Below, in pieces: positions 1-6,363 of a stretch of DNA of 6,363 bases. A program made the translations under genes and the position numbers. The notes beneath the pieces were generated by a model, which saw only the letters and a program-made list of their open reading frames with translations, searched no databases and was not told the origin of the DNA. Source of the stretch: Eubacterium sp. (lineage in GTDB: Bacteria; Bacillota; Clostridia; Lachnospirales; Lachnospiraceae); assembly GCA_020844525.1 (NCBI GenBank), contig JAJGAH010000159.1:1-6363 (forward strand), read 5' to 3'. How positions within the stretch are numbered: the stretch's first letter is position 1; every line of letters begins with the position of its first letter.

Positions 1-105
1 TCAGAACTGATCAAGTATCCGAGAGAAAAGGTTCCAGGCGATGAACTTGAAAAACTCATGCCGTGGTCAGAATCAATACCGGAGATCTGCCGAAAGAAAA
101 AATAA
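1..105 (+). CDS. IS66-family transposase, C-terminal end only (cut by window edge)
   Basis: The first frame is open from the window edge to TAA at 103-105 and gives 34 residues. They contain the stretch PGDELEKLMPWSESIPEICR, which resembles the conserved C-terminal tail of IS66-type transposases (a D-E-L/LxxLLPW-type ending). The family catalyses DDE transposition of the IS66 element with accessory ORFs. Only the tail is visible, so integrity and activity cannot be judged. A hairpin terminator follows at once, and the next gene is an N-terminally truncated DUF2326 fragment. This suggests the element's right end lies somewhere between about 105 and 215. No terminal inverted repeat could be placed with confidence. 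The family call rests on one short motif. Confidence 0.6.
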   Translation, partial: SELIKYPREKVPGDELEKLMPWSESIPEICRKKK

Positions 106-116
106 GCAAGAATAAA

Positions 117-141
117 CCAGCCCGAAATGGCTGGAATTTTT
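117..141 (+). terminator. Rho-independent terminator after the IS66 transposase
   Basis: A perfect 6-bp stem, CCAGCC / GGCTGG (117-122 and 129-134), encloses the loop CGAAAT and is followed by AATTTTT. It starts 11 bases after the transposase stop codon. It would end the transposase transcript and also insulate the downstream DUF2326 remnant from read-through. Confidence 0.6.
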
Positions 142-832
142 GAAACTTAGGGAACCTGAAGAAGGTCAAAGTTTAATAGTAACGCGTCAAGAATTTTTTT
201 TGAAGGTGACGGGTTATCTACCATTTACGAATCTGTCAAAAGAATTCCTGGTCAGGTACTCTGAAATAAAGGGTAAAATGGATGCGTTGCGAATCCAGAA
301 TCAGGCCTATCTCACATTGACAGAACTTCAGGAACAGAAAAAAGCCGCTGATAAGATGTTGAAAAGAGCCATTGCCTCCATCCTTGCAGATATGCAGGAT
401 TCAATAAACGATCAGATGAAGGCCTACAATGATACCCTATTTGCAGAGCCGCATAAGCCTCCGGTACTACAGTTTAACGACTATAACAGCTATCGTTTTG
501 AGACGCCGGACGATACTGGAACAGGTTCGAATTTCAAAGGAATGATAATTTTTGACCTTGCCATTCTTGCTCTGACCGATCTTCCGGCAATCGCTCATGA
601 TTCACTTATACTCAAAAATATCAGTGATGGTTCGATTGACGGGATCATGAAGATTTACAACCAGAGTGAAAAACAAATATTCATTGCTTTTGATAAACAA
701 GATTCATATGGTCCACAAACTAGGAAGATTTTATACGACAACAGAGTGTTGCAGCTCTCTGATGATGAAAGAGAGCTATATGGAGAGTCTTGGAATATAG
801 GAGTAATAAATCCTGATGAAAATCAGTTATAA
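140..832 (+). pseudogene. DUF2326-domain protein, 5'-truncated C-terminal remnant
   Basis: The 230-residue reading frame matches the C-terminal DUF2326 module of large SMC/RecN-like ATPases associated with ABC-three-component systems. Visible marks are a helical, coiled-coil-prone stretch (about residues 35-100), YRFETPDDTGTGSNFKG (118-134) and FDLAILALTDLPAIAHDSLI (138-157), which resembles the Walker-B/D-loop region. FIAFDKQDSY follows at 181-190. Full family members are several hundred residues long and carry an N-terminal AAA ATPase with a Walker A motif; that part is absent here. The frame opens at 116, and the only early start is TTG at 140, which lies in the T-tract of the preceding terminator with no ribosome site. 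The first in-frame ATG is at 278. The fragment is therefore probably not translated as a functional protein. Truncation by the adjacent IS66-type element is inferred. Confidence 0.75.
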
Positions 833-1028
833 AAAACTATGGAAGCTGCTTATTGACCGTAATATGACAAAAACCCAGCTACGCATCGCAGCTGGGATCA
901 GTTCTTCTTCACTTGCAAAATTAGGGAAGGATGAAAATGTCACAACATCAGTTTTGCTAAAGGTTTGCTCTGTCTTAAAGTGTGATGTGTCAGACATTAT
1001 GGAAATTGTGCCAGACAGTGAAAAATAA
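816..1028 (+). CDS. Small XRE/Cro-C1-type helix-turn-helix regulator
   Basis: This 70-residue protein is almost entirely one HTH domain. TKTQLRIAAG (18-27) forms the second helix and SSSLAKLGKD (30-39) the recognition helix, followed by VTTSVLLKVCSVLKCDVSDI, the typical closing helices of the minimal XRE fold. It is expected to bind DNA as a dimer and act as a local repressor or antitoxin-like regulator. The ATG at 816 overlaps the end of the DUF2326 frame by 17 bases, and AGGAG lies at 799-803, 12 bases upstream. The overlap suggests translational coupling to the original full-length DUF2326 gene, so it probably regulated that system. With its partner truncated it may be an orphan. It ends against the convergent terminator of the polysaccharide module. 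Confidence 0.8.
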   Translation: MKISYKKLWKLLIDRNMTKTQLRIAAGISSSSLAKLGKDENVTTSVLLKVCSVLKCDVSDIMEIVPDSEK

Positions 1029-1074
1029 AAAAGCCCCGGCGCAGCTGATCAATTGATCTACCAGCACCAGGGCT
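1025..1074 (-). terminator. Strong - strand terminator at the end of the polysaccharide/VanZ transcript
   Basis: Read on the - strand, a long hairpin pairs AGCCC with GGGCT and TGGTGC with GCGCCG (two G-T wobbles), topped by the self-complementary GATC-AATT-GATC. A run of seven Ts follows. On the + strand no T-run follows the stem, so it works mainly for leftward transcription. It lies about 190 bases beyond the VanZ-like stop and directly after the XRE stop, marking the boundary between the two convergent units. Confidence 0.75.
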
Positions 1075-1261
1075 ATATCTCTATGTTGACAAATAAAGTA
1101 CACAATTACTGCCCCTGCCGCAGCAGAATGGAACCGTTCTACTTTTATTCTATCGTGCTTCCATATCCTACCCCATCCACCTGTTGCCAGGATAGCCGCC
1201 ACAGCGTTACTTATTCAGGATGCAGAGCCGGTGCGGGTATTGAGAAGCAGGGTGAACCCCA
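1075..1261. other. Non-coding 3' stretch between the VanZ-like gene and its terminator
   Basis: About 190 bases with no convincing gene. Open frames exist on both strands, but they run into the terminator hairpin or the flanking genes, start with weak codons, and resemble no family I recognise. It is probably the 3' untranslated part of the leftward transcript, or degraded sequence. Confidence 0.4.
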
Positions 1262-1708
1262 TTACCGCTGTTTGAACTTATGCCACTCATGTCTTGCTAC
1301 ATACACGAATAATATCCCGATCAGATATCCCATCACATCAAACGGAATGTCTGTAATGTCGAATTCGCGTCCTGGGACAACGATCTTACTGAGCTGGTCA
1401 CATATCGACACAACCGCACAGAATACTACGGCCAAAAGATATGAACGTTTCTTGCCCCACACAAGGAAGAAGAAACTTGACGCTACTCCCATCACCAAGT
1501 ACTCAACTGAGTGTGCAAACTTTCGAACGAGAATGTAGAAGGAATACCAATCTGCCGTGGTGTGATTCAATTTATTATTCACCTTCACAATCACATTAAC
1601 AAAATGCATAGCAAGCGCAGCTGACACTGAGCCCGGTTGTAGCGTAAACGCAATGATGAGAAGGATGGATAGGATTACAAGTAGGATGGAGATGTACTTT
1701 TTAAAAAT
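1262..1708 (-). CDS. VanZ-like membrane protein, apparent ATT start
   Basis: VanZ-family proteins are small multi-pass membrane proteins; VanZ itself gives low-level teicoplanin resistance, but most relatives have no assigned role. Family marks are RKFAHSVEY (62-70), SICDQL (101-106, where the family usually has DE) and VPGREFDITDIPFDVMG (111-127), followed by a last membrane helix. A canonical start exists only at GTG 1627, which would remove the first membrane helix and the family's LQPG motif. Extending upstream in the same frame gives IFKKYISILLVILSILLIIA and then LQPGSVS, a normal VanZ N-terminus. The frame closes with TAG at 1709-1711. The codon right after it, ATT at 1706-1708, is preceded by AGAGGTG (1715-1721) at ideal 6-base spacing. 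The gene thus either starts on ATT or has lost its ATG by one substitution. Full length is 148 residues. Confidence 0.75.
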   Translation of the reverse strand: MFKKYISILLVILSILLIIAFTLQPGSVSAALAMHFVNVIVKVNNKLNHTTADWYSFYILVRKFAHSVEYLVMGVASSFFFLVWGKKRSYLLAVVFCAVVSICDQLSKIVVPGREFDITDIPFDVMGYLIGILFVYVARHEWHKFKQR

Positions 1709-1714
1709 CTAATT

Positions 1715-1721
1715 CACCTCT
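1715..1721 (-). promoter_or_regulatory. Ribosome binding site that points to the ATT start of the VanZ-like gene
   Basis: AGAGGTG on the - strand lies 6 bases before the ATT codon at 1706-1708. Nothing comparable precedes the GTG at 1627. This site is the main reason for choosing the longer form. Confidence 0.6.
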
Positions 1722-2056
1722 ATCATTAGTTATTGTGGAAGAAGGCCTTCGTGTACACCACATTCTTCGCATCATTAAGAACATTATTAGTCTGTTTGCA
1801 ATAATTGAATCCGTTTGTCGATACTAAAGGCTTTCGTATAATCTGGCCTATTTCCCATCTTGGATTCTACGCCGGATTTGCCGCAGTACGAATGCACGGA
1901 AAAACAGTACTATGCCGAGAAATTGATTCGATAATCAGAGAAGTACGCTGTTGCGGACGAACGGTATCGTTCTGCGGAATGGTGGTACCATGAGGCCGGG
2001 ATATCCAATATTATTTAGCGGAACAGCGGCATCCTATAAGCCCGAAATATTCATCT
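1722..2056. other. Gene-free interval with possible decayed coding sequence
   Basis: No intact gene is seen in these 335 bases, but pieces read like broken protein. On the - strand, codons 1866-1729 give a 46-residue open stretch ending AKNVVYTKAFFHNN with TAA at 1726-1728, and TAG bounds it upstream. On the + strand, the frame from about 1842 reads LPQYECTEKQYYAEKLIR, then a TAA that one base change from CAA (Gln) would explain, then SEKYAVADERYRSAEWWYHE. Only one strand can have been the gene, and I recognise no family for either. It lies between the flippase and the VanZ-like gene, so it could be a lost module member or an old mobile remnant. No clear terminator for the flippase is visible here. 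Confidence 0.25.
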
Positions 2057-3526
2057 TTATCTCCGTATTAGCCTTCTTGTGAAACGATTATCAAGAAATT
2101 GATAAAATAATTCATCTTTTATTCCATAAAGGACACTTGCATACACTCCAAAGAATACCAACGCTGTAATTACGAGACGTAAAAACGAATTGGTAACAGG
2201 AAGAAAAGTTACAGCAATAGTCGGCGCCAGCGCTACCGCTGTCGTAGCTCCATATCGTAAATATCTCACATGTTTTAATGATTCTCCAACAACATCATGA
2301 CCTAAGAATAACTGGGTTGCCAACACCAAATACTCAGCAATCATTGTTGCAAATGCGGCACCAGCTGCCCCCCACTTGGGAATCATAAAGCAGTTCAAAA
2401 CAAAATCAGAAACTGCGCCAACAACAACAGAAATCATTAGTTGAAACTCTCTGTTAATAGGAGTTAAAACTTGTATTCCGATAATACTAGTAATACCTAT
2501 TGCAACAATAGAAATGTTAACAATTTGCATTGTCAATGTTGCTGGTATATATTCTGCACCCGCCAAAAGAGTTAAGCTGTCTTTTGCTTCTACAACAAAG
2601 TATGTACACAGAGGCATCGACATAAAAATTGTTGCATTAAGAGCTGTCGTCATTAGCGCATTAAACTGTTTTTTATCTCTTCGTTGTACATAGTAGGACA
2701 TACGAGGCAGAAGAACTCCACTAAGTGAAGAAACAACGCTTACCAAGATATTTTTCACCTTTACAGCAGCAGTGTAATATCCTACATCTGCATTCGTTTT
2801 CATAAAGCCAAGCATAACAGTATCAAGGTTTGTATATATGCTTGCAACAGCATTTCCGGCAAAAAGAATAAAAATCGGCTTTAAATGTTGCTTTAGATTA
2901 TATTCGCCCACCTTCTTGAAGCTAATATATCTATGAAGGCGAATAAAATTCATTACATTAGATCCAACTGATGCAAATACAGTGGTTGCCGCATATATAC
3001 GATAATCGGATTCTTGATGGACAAGAGCGAACATCAATACAATGGATACTGCTTTGAAAAGCACAGATCGAGCTGTAATATAATCATACATTTCGAGTGC
3101 CTGATATAACCAGTTTGCTCCAAACATATTGAGGACAATATTGATGCCTTCAATAAAAAACAGAGTTTTATCTTGGCTAAATCGGGGAACAGTAAAAACC
3201 ATAATTAGATATGTTATTGTCACAAGTATCGTTGCAATTAGGTTTATAATCAGTATCTCTTGGGATGTCTTAGATAGTTGTTGCTTATCATCTCTAACTT
3301 TTGCGCATGCCTTGACCCCATAAGTAGGTATCCCGAGCGATGCAACCATTAGAAAGTAATTAGCAATGGAAGCCGCAAAGTTCACTTTTCCATTTCCCGT
3401 TGCATGAAGAATACGAGATACATACGGGAAAGTTATTAACGGAAATAATAGGCTAGAGGCAGTCAAGATGAAATTCATTAAAAAATTATACTTGACTGAA
3501 TGTACTTTATTCTGCTCCTTTTTCAT
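2057..3526 (-). CDS. Wzx-type polysaccharide/oligosaccharide flippase
   Basis: This 489-residue, highly hydrophobic protein belongs to the MOP (MATE-like) exporter superfamily, polysaccharide-synthesis branch. It would flip undecaprenyl-linked oligosaccharide repeat units across the cytoplasmic membrane. The N-terminal signature is clear: NFILTASSLLFPLITFPYVS then RILHATGNGKVNFAASI (about residues 18-54). About a dozen or more membrane helices follow, with FAGNAVASIYTNLDTVMLG near the middle and GAAGAAFATMIAEY in the C-terminal half. Length fits the family's usual 470-500. I chose ATG at 3526; TTG at 3547 is possible but lacks a ribosome site and overlaps the upstream gene. The ATG lies 7 bases after the DUF4422 stop, with GAGG about 12 bases upstream, indicating co-transcription and probable coupling. 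The repeat-unit sugar content is not predictable. Confidence 0.9.
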   Translation of the reverse strand: MKKEQNKVHSVKYNFLMNFILTASSLLFPLITFPYVSRILHATGNGKVNFAASIANYFLMVASLGIPTYGVKACAKVRDDKQQLSKTSQEILIINLIATILVTITYLIMVFTVPRFSQDKTLFFIEGINIVLNMFGANWLYQALEMYDYITARSVLFKAVSIVLMFALVHQESDYRIYAATTVFASVGSNVMNFIRLHRYISFKKVGEYNLKQHLKPIFILFAGNAVASIYTNLDTVMLGFMKTNADVGYYTAAVKVKNILVSVVSSLSGVLLPRMSYYVQRRDKKQFNALMTTALNATIFMSMPLCTYFVVEAKDSLTLLAGAEYIPATLTMQIVNISIVAIGITSIIGIQVLTPINREFQLMISVVVGAVSDFVLNCFMIPKWGAAGAAFATMIAEYLVLATQLFLGHDVVGESLKHVRYLRYGATTAVALAPTIAVTFLPVTNSFLRLVITALVFFGVYASVLYGIKDELFYQFLDNRFTRRLIRR

Positions 3527-3533
3527 AGCCCAT

Positions 3534-4409
3534 TTAATCCTCGACAAAGTATTTACCCGTATAATTAACTTTACATGTATTGCTTTTAAATCTTATGTAA
3601 CTGCATGTAAGTAATTCACCTAAGTACCCAGGTATCCTACTATAGATTTTTTCATTCATTGGATCAATGCATATCCCTTTATCCTTAACTAGCTGTAAAT
3701 GACGTTCCATAACGCCAAATACATAGGTGCAATACTCATCTAATAATTCTGTTCTCAATATGATCATATTCGCAGCATTTAATAGTGACCCAGCTAGAAC
3801 ATCATTCAAAGAGTCACTGAACTGACTAAACTCACTTTTTACAATATCCTTCATTAAATCAATATAATCGCGTCCTATTGTATCGAAAAAGTCTTCTACT
3901 GAACTGTTTAAGATTCTGACAGGTTTAGTTGCTATGATATCCGAAGAGTATATTACTTTTCTTAATCCATCGTCACTTCTTTGGAAGCGTTCGGCTTCTG
4001 TTGTTTTTATTCCGTGACAAGTATCTAATACAATTGTATGATTATGATGGTTTGTTAATACCTTTCCTGCAGCTTTTGTCTTTTCCATAGCTGTTTTTGC
4101 CCTATCATAAATTGTATGGTTCTCCGTGCTAAAATATCTTCTATAATGGCAAAGTCCAACATATTTGATGTTCGGATAAAGGGTCCTAATATTCTTCCAT
4201 GCCCAGTACATAGCCGTAGTTTCGCAAAAAAGATGATTAAGGTTACTAATATTGTCACATTCTTTGCCTTTAAGCATATTATCCGTTTGGATTCCAAGAT
4301 CAAAATTATTTCTTGCCCTGCCAACTTGTATGGGCAGGTATAAATCATTCTTATATATGTTGTACGGTTTGTGATAACACACAAGAATTTTTATATCATT
4401 TTCAGCCAT
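3534..4409 (-). CDS. DUF4422 glycosyltransferase
   Basis: This 291-residue protein matches the DUF4422 family, found in capsule and exopolysaccharide loci and treated as cytoplasmic glycosyltransferases. Conserved marks in order are CYHKPY (11-16), DNISNLN (52-58), the acidic/aromatic stretch CETTAMYWAWKN (62-73), YVGLCHYRRYF (83-93), an NAANMIILR block (211-219) and YSRIPGYLGELL (256-267) near the end. These blocks are diagnostic even though donor and acceptor sugars cannot be read from sequence. It is slightly longer than typical members because of a polar segment at about 110-150. It starts at ATG 4409 with AAAGGA roughly 12 bases upstream, 81 bases after the SGNH hydrolase stop, and is followed within 7 bases by the flippase. 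There is no membrane anchor, in line with addition of a sugar on the cytoplasmic face before flipping. Confidence 0.88.
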   Translation of the reverse strand: MAENDIKILVCYHKPYNIYKNDLYLPIQVGRARNNFDLGIQTDNMLKGKECDNISNLNHLFCETTAMYWAWKNIRTLYPNIKYVGLCHYRRYFSTENHTIYDRAKTAMEKTKAAGKVLTNHHNHTIVLDTCHGIKTTEAERFQRSDDGLRKVIYSSDIIATKPVRILNSSVEDFFDTIGRDYIDLMKDIVKSEFSQFSDSLNDVLAGSLLNAANMIILRTELLDEYCTYVFGVMERHLQLVKDKGICIDPMNEKIYSRIPGYLGELLTCSYIRFKSNTCKVNYTGKYFVED

Positions 4410-4490
4410 AATGAATGATATTCCTTTCTATGAAATCAAGTTGCTACAATGATGCAAAAAAGTTCCTTTATGGTCTTTTCGCATTTCTTG

Positions 4491-6192
<1,702 letters not shown>

Positions 6193-6228
6193 TCATTGCA
6201 ATTGTATTGATCGCTAATTACCTAAACT

Positions 6229-6236
6229 ATGATATA
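6229..6236. repeat. Predicted target-site duplication, left copy (ATGATATA)
   Basis: IS256-family elements duplicate 8 bases on insertion. The 8 bases immediately outside the terminal repeat are ATGATATA. The matching copy would lie beyond the window, so this is a prediction. Confidence 0.35.
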
Positions 6237-6262
6237 GATAGAGTCCGTATAATGGTGTAAAT
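6237..6262 (+). repeat. IS256-type left terminal inverted repeat
   Basis: GATAGAGTCCGTATAATGG followed by TGTAAAT. The GATA(A/G)AGTCCGTATAAT core is the recognisable IS256 tip. The inner boundary is approximate because the partner repeat is outside the window. Confidence 0.7.
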
Positions 6263-6277
6263 TCAATAATTCAAAAA

Positions 6278-6290
6278 GAGCCAATGGCTC
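6278..6290 (+). other. Short hairpin inside the IS256 leader
   Basis: GAGCC-AAT-GGCTC forms a 5-bp stem with a 3-base loop, upstream of the -10 box. Eleven of its bases (CCAATGGCTCA, 6281-6291) recur exactly at the transposase start (6344-6354). A role in limiting translation of read-through transcripts, as known for other IS elements, is possible but only inferred. Confidence 0.35.
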
Positions 6291-6300
6291 AGCCTTAAGG

Positions 6301-6306
6301 TATAAT
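6301..6306 (+). promoter_or_regulatory. -10 box of the transposase promoter
   Basis: A perfect TATAAT lies 40 bases before the transposase ATG. No good -35 is found 16-18 bases upstream (GAGCCA lies there), so the promoter is probably weak, as expected for a transposase. Confidence 0.45.
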
Positions 6307-6346
6307 GAGAATCACGACATTCAACATAGTACCGAAAGGAAAACCA

Positions 6347-6363
6347 ATGGCTCAACTCAATAT
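6347..6363 (+). CDS. IS256-family transposase, first five codons only
   Basis: ATG at 6347 follows GAAAGGA (6334-6340) at 6-base spacing and begins MAQLN before the window ends. An MAQ-type beginning is common for IS256-family transposases of Firmicutes. The family call rests mainly on the terminal repeat upstream, because five residues alone prove nothing. Confidence 0.6.

Larger units (their letters stand above)
6237..6363 (+). mobile_element. IS256-family insertion sequence, left end (continues past window)
   Basis: The interval contains, in order, a terminal repeat closely resembling that of staphylococcal IS256 (from memory GATAAAGTCCGTATAAT..., here GATAGAGTCCGTATAATGG), a short hairpin, a TATAAT box, an AAGGA ribosome site and an ORF beginning MAQLN. 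IS256 elements encode one DDE (mutator-type) transposase and move by a copy-out, circle-forming route. Only 127 bases are visible, so completeness is unknown. Orientation places the transposase reading away from the polysaccharide module. Confidence 0.75.

Noticed and set aside
990..1202. - strand frame of 70 codons after the VanZ-like gene
   Set aside because: It reads through the terminator and into the XRE gene on the opposite strand, starts with GTG without a ribosome site, and has no recognised family.
1053..1538. + strand frame of 161 codons
   Set aside because: It begins inside the terminator hairpin and runs antisense to the VanZ-like gene. It has no domain and no ribosome site.
1805..1993. 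+ strand frame of 62 codons in the intergenic interval
   Set aside because: It has a TTG start without a ribosome site and a composition unlike a real protein. Other frames in the same stretch look at least as protein-like.
4055..4384. Second - strand frame inside the DUF4422 gene
   Set aside because: It is an out-of-frame shadow; all DUF4422 motifs are in the other frame.
4440..4485. Weak hairpin (ATGC...GCAT with AAAAG/CTTTT) between the SGNH and DUF4422 genes, considered as a terminator
   Set aside because: The stem is A/T-rich with an internal mismatch and a 12-base loop, and no T-run follows on the - strand. The evidence is too weak to call a terminator or attenuator.

Overview
The window looks like accessory DNA from an A+T-leaning Gram-positive anaerobe, most plausibly a gut Clostridia/Lachnospiraceae-type Firmicute. 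This rests on family content (VanZ-like protein, DUF4422 glycosyltransferase, Firmicutes-style IS66 and IS256 ends, AGGAG-type ribosome sites). No ribosomal or other marker gene is present, so the taxonomy is inference.

Left part (1-1028, + strand). The C-terminal tail of an IS66-type transposase with a hairpin terminator comes first. It is followed by the C-terminal part of a DUF2326 protein, which has lost its ATPase-bearing N-terminal half. A small XRE/Cro-type regulator overlaps the end of that remnant. This looks like the wreck of an SMC/RecN-like (ABC-three-component type) gene cut by an insertion sequence.

Main part (about 6192 down to 1262, all - strand). This is a surface-polysaccharide module. 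In transcription order it holds a CatB-type hexapeptide acetyltransferase, a membrane-anchored SGNH hydrolase, a DUF4422 glycosyltransferase, a Wzx-type flippase, a roughly 350-base stretch of possibly decayed coding sequence, and a VanZ-like membrane protein. A strong - strand terminator (about 1025-1074) lies just beyond, convergent with the XRE gene. The likely theme is assembly, export and O-acyl decoration of a cell-surface glycan.

Right edge (6237-6363, + strand). The left end of an IS256-family element is visible: terminal repeat, a -10 box, a ribosome site and the first codons of the transposase. It sits only 44 bases upstream of the acetyltransferase start codon, so the polysaccharide module is flanked by insertion sequences on both sides.

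The most notable signal is a perfect pentanucleotide microsatellite (GCTCT on +, AGAGC on -; 16 full copies, 5395-5476) inside the 5' end of the SGNH hydrolase gene. A 5-base unit changes the reading frame with each gained or lost copy. The tract is open in all three frames, but two of the three meet a stop within four codons of leaving it. This is the architecture of an ON/OFF phase-variation switch, here placed on a putative glycan-modifying surface enzyme.
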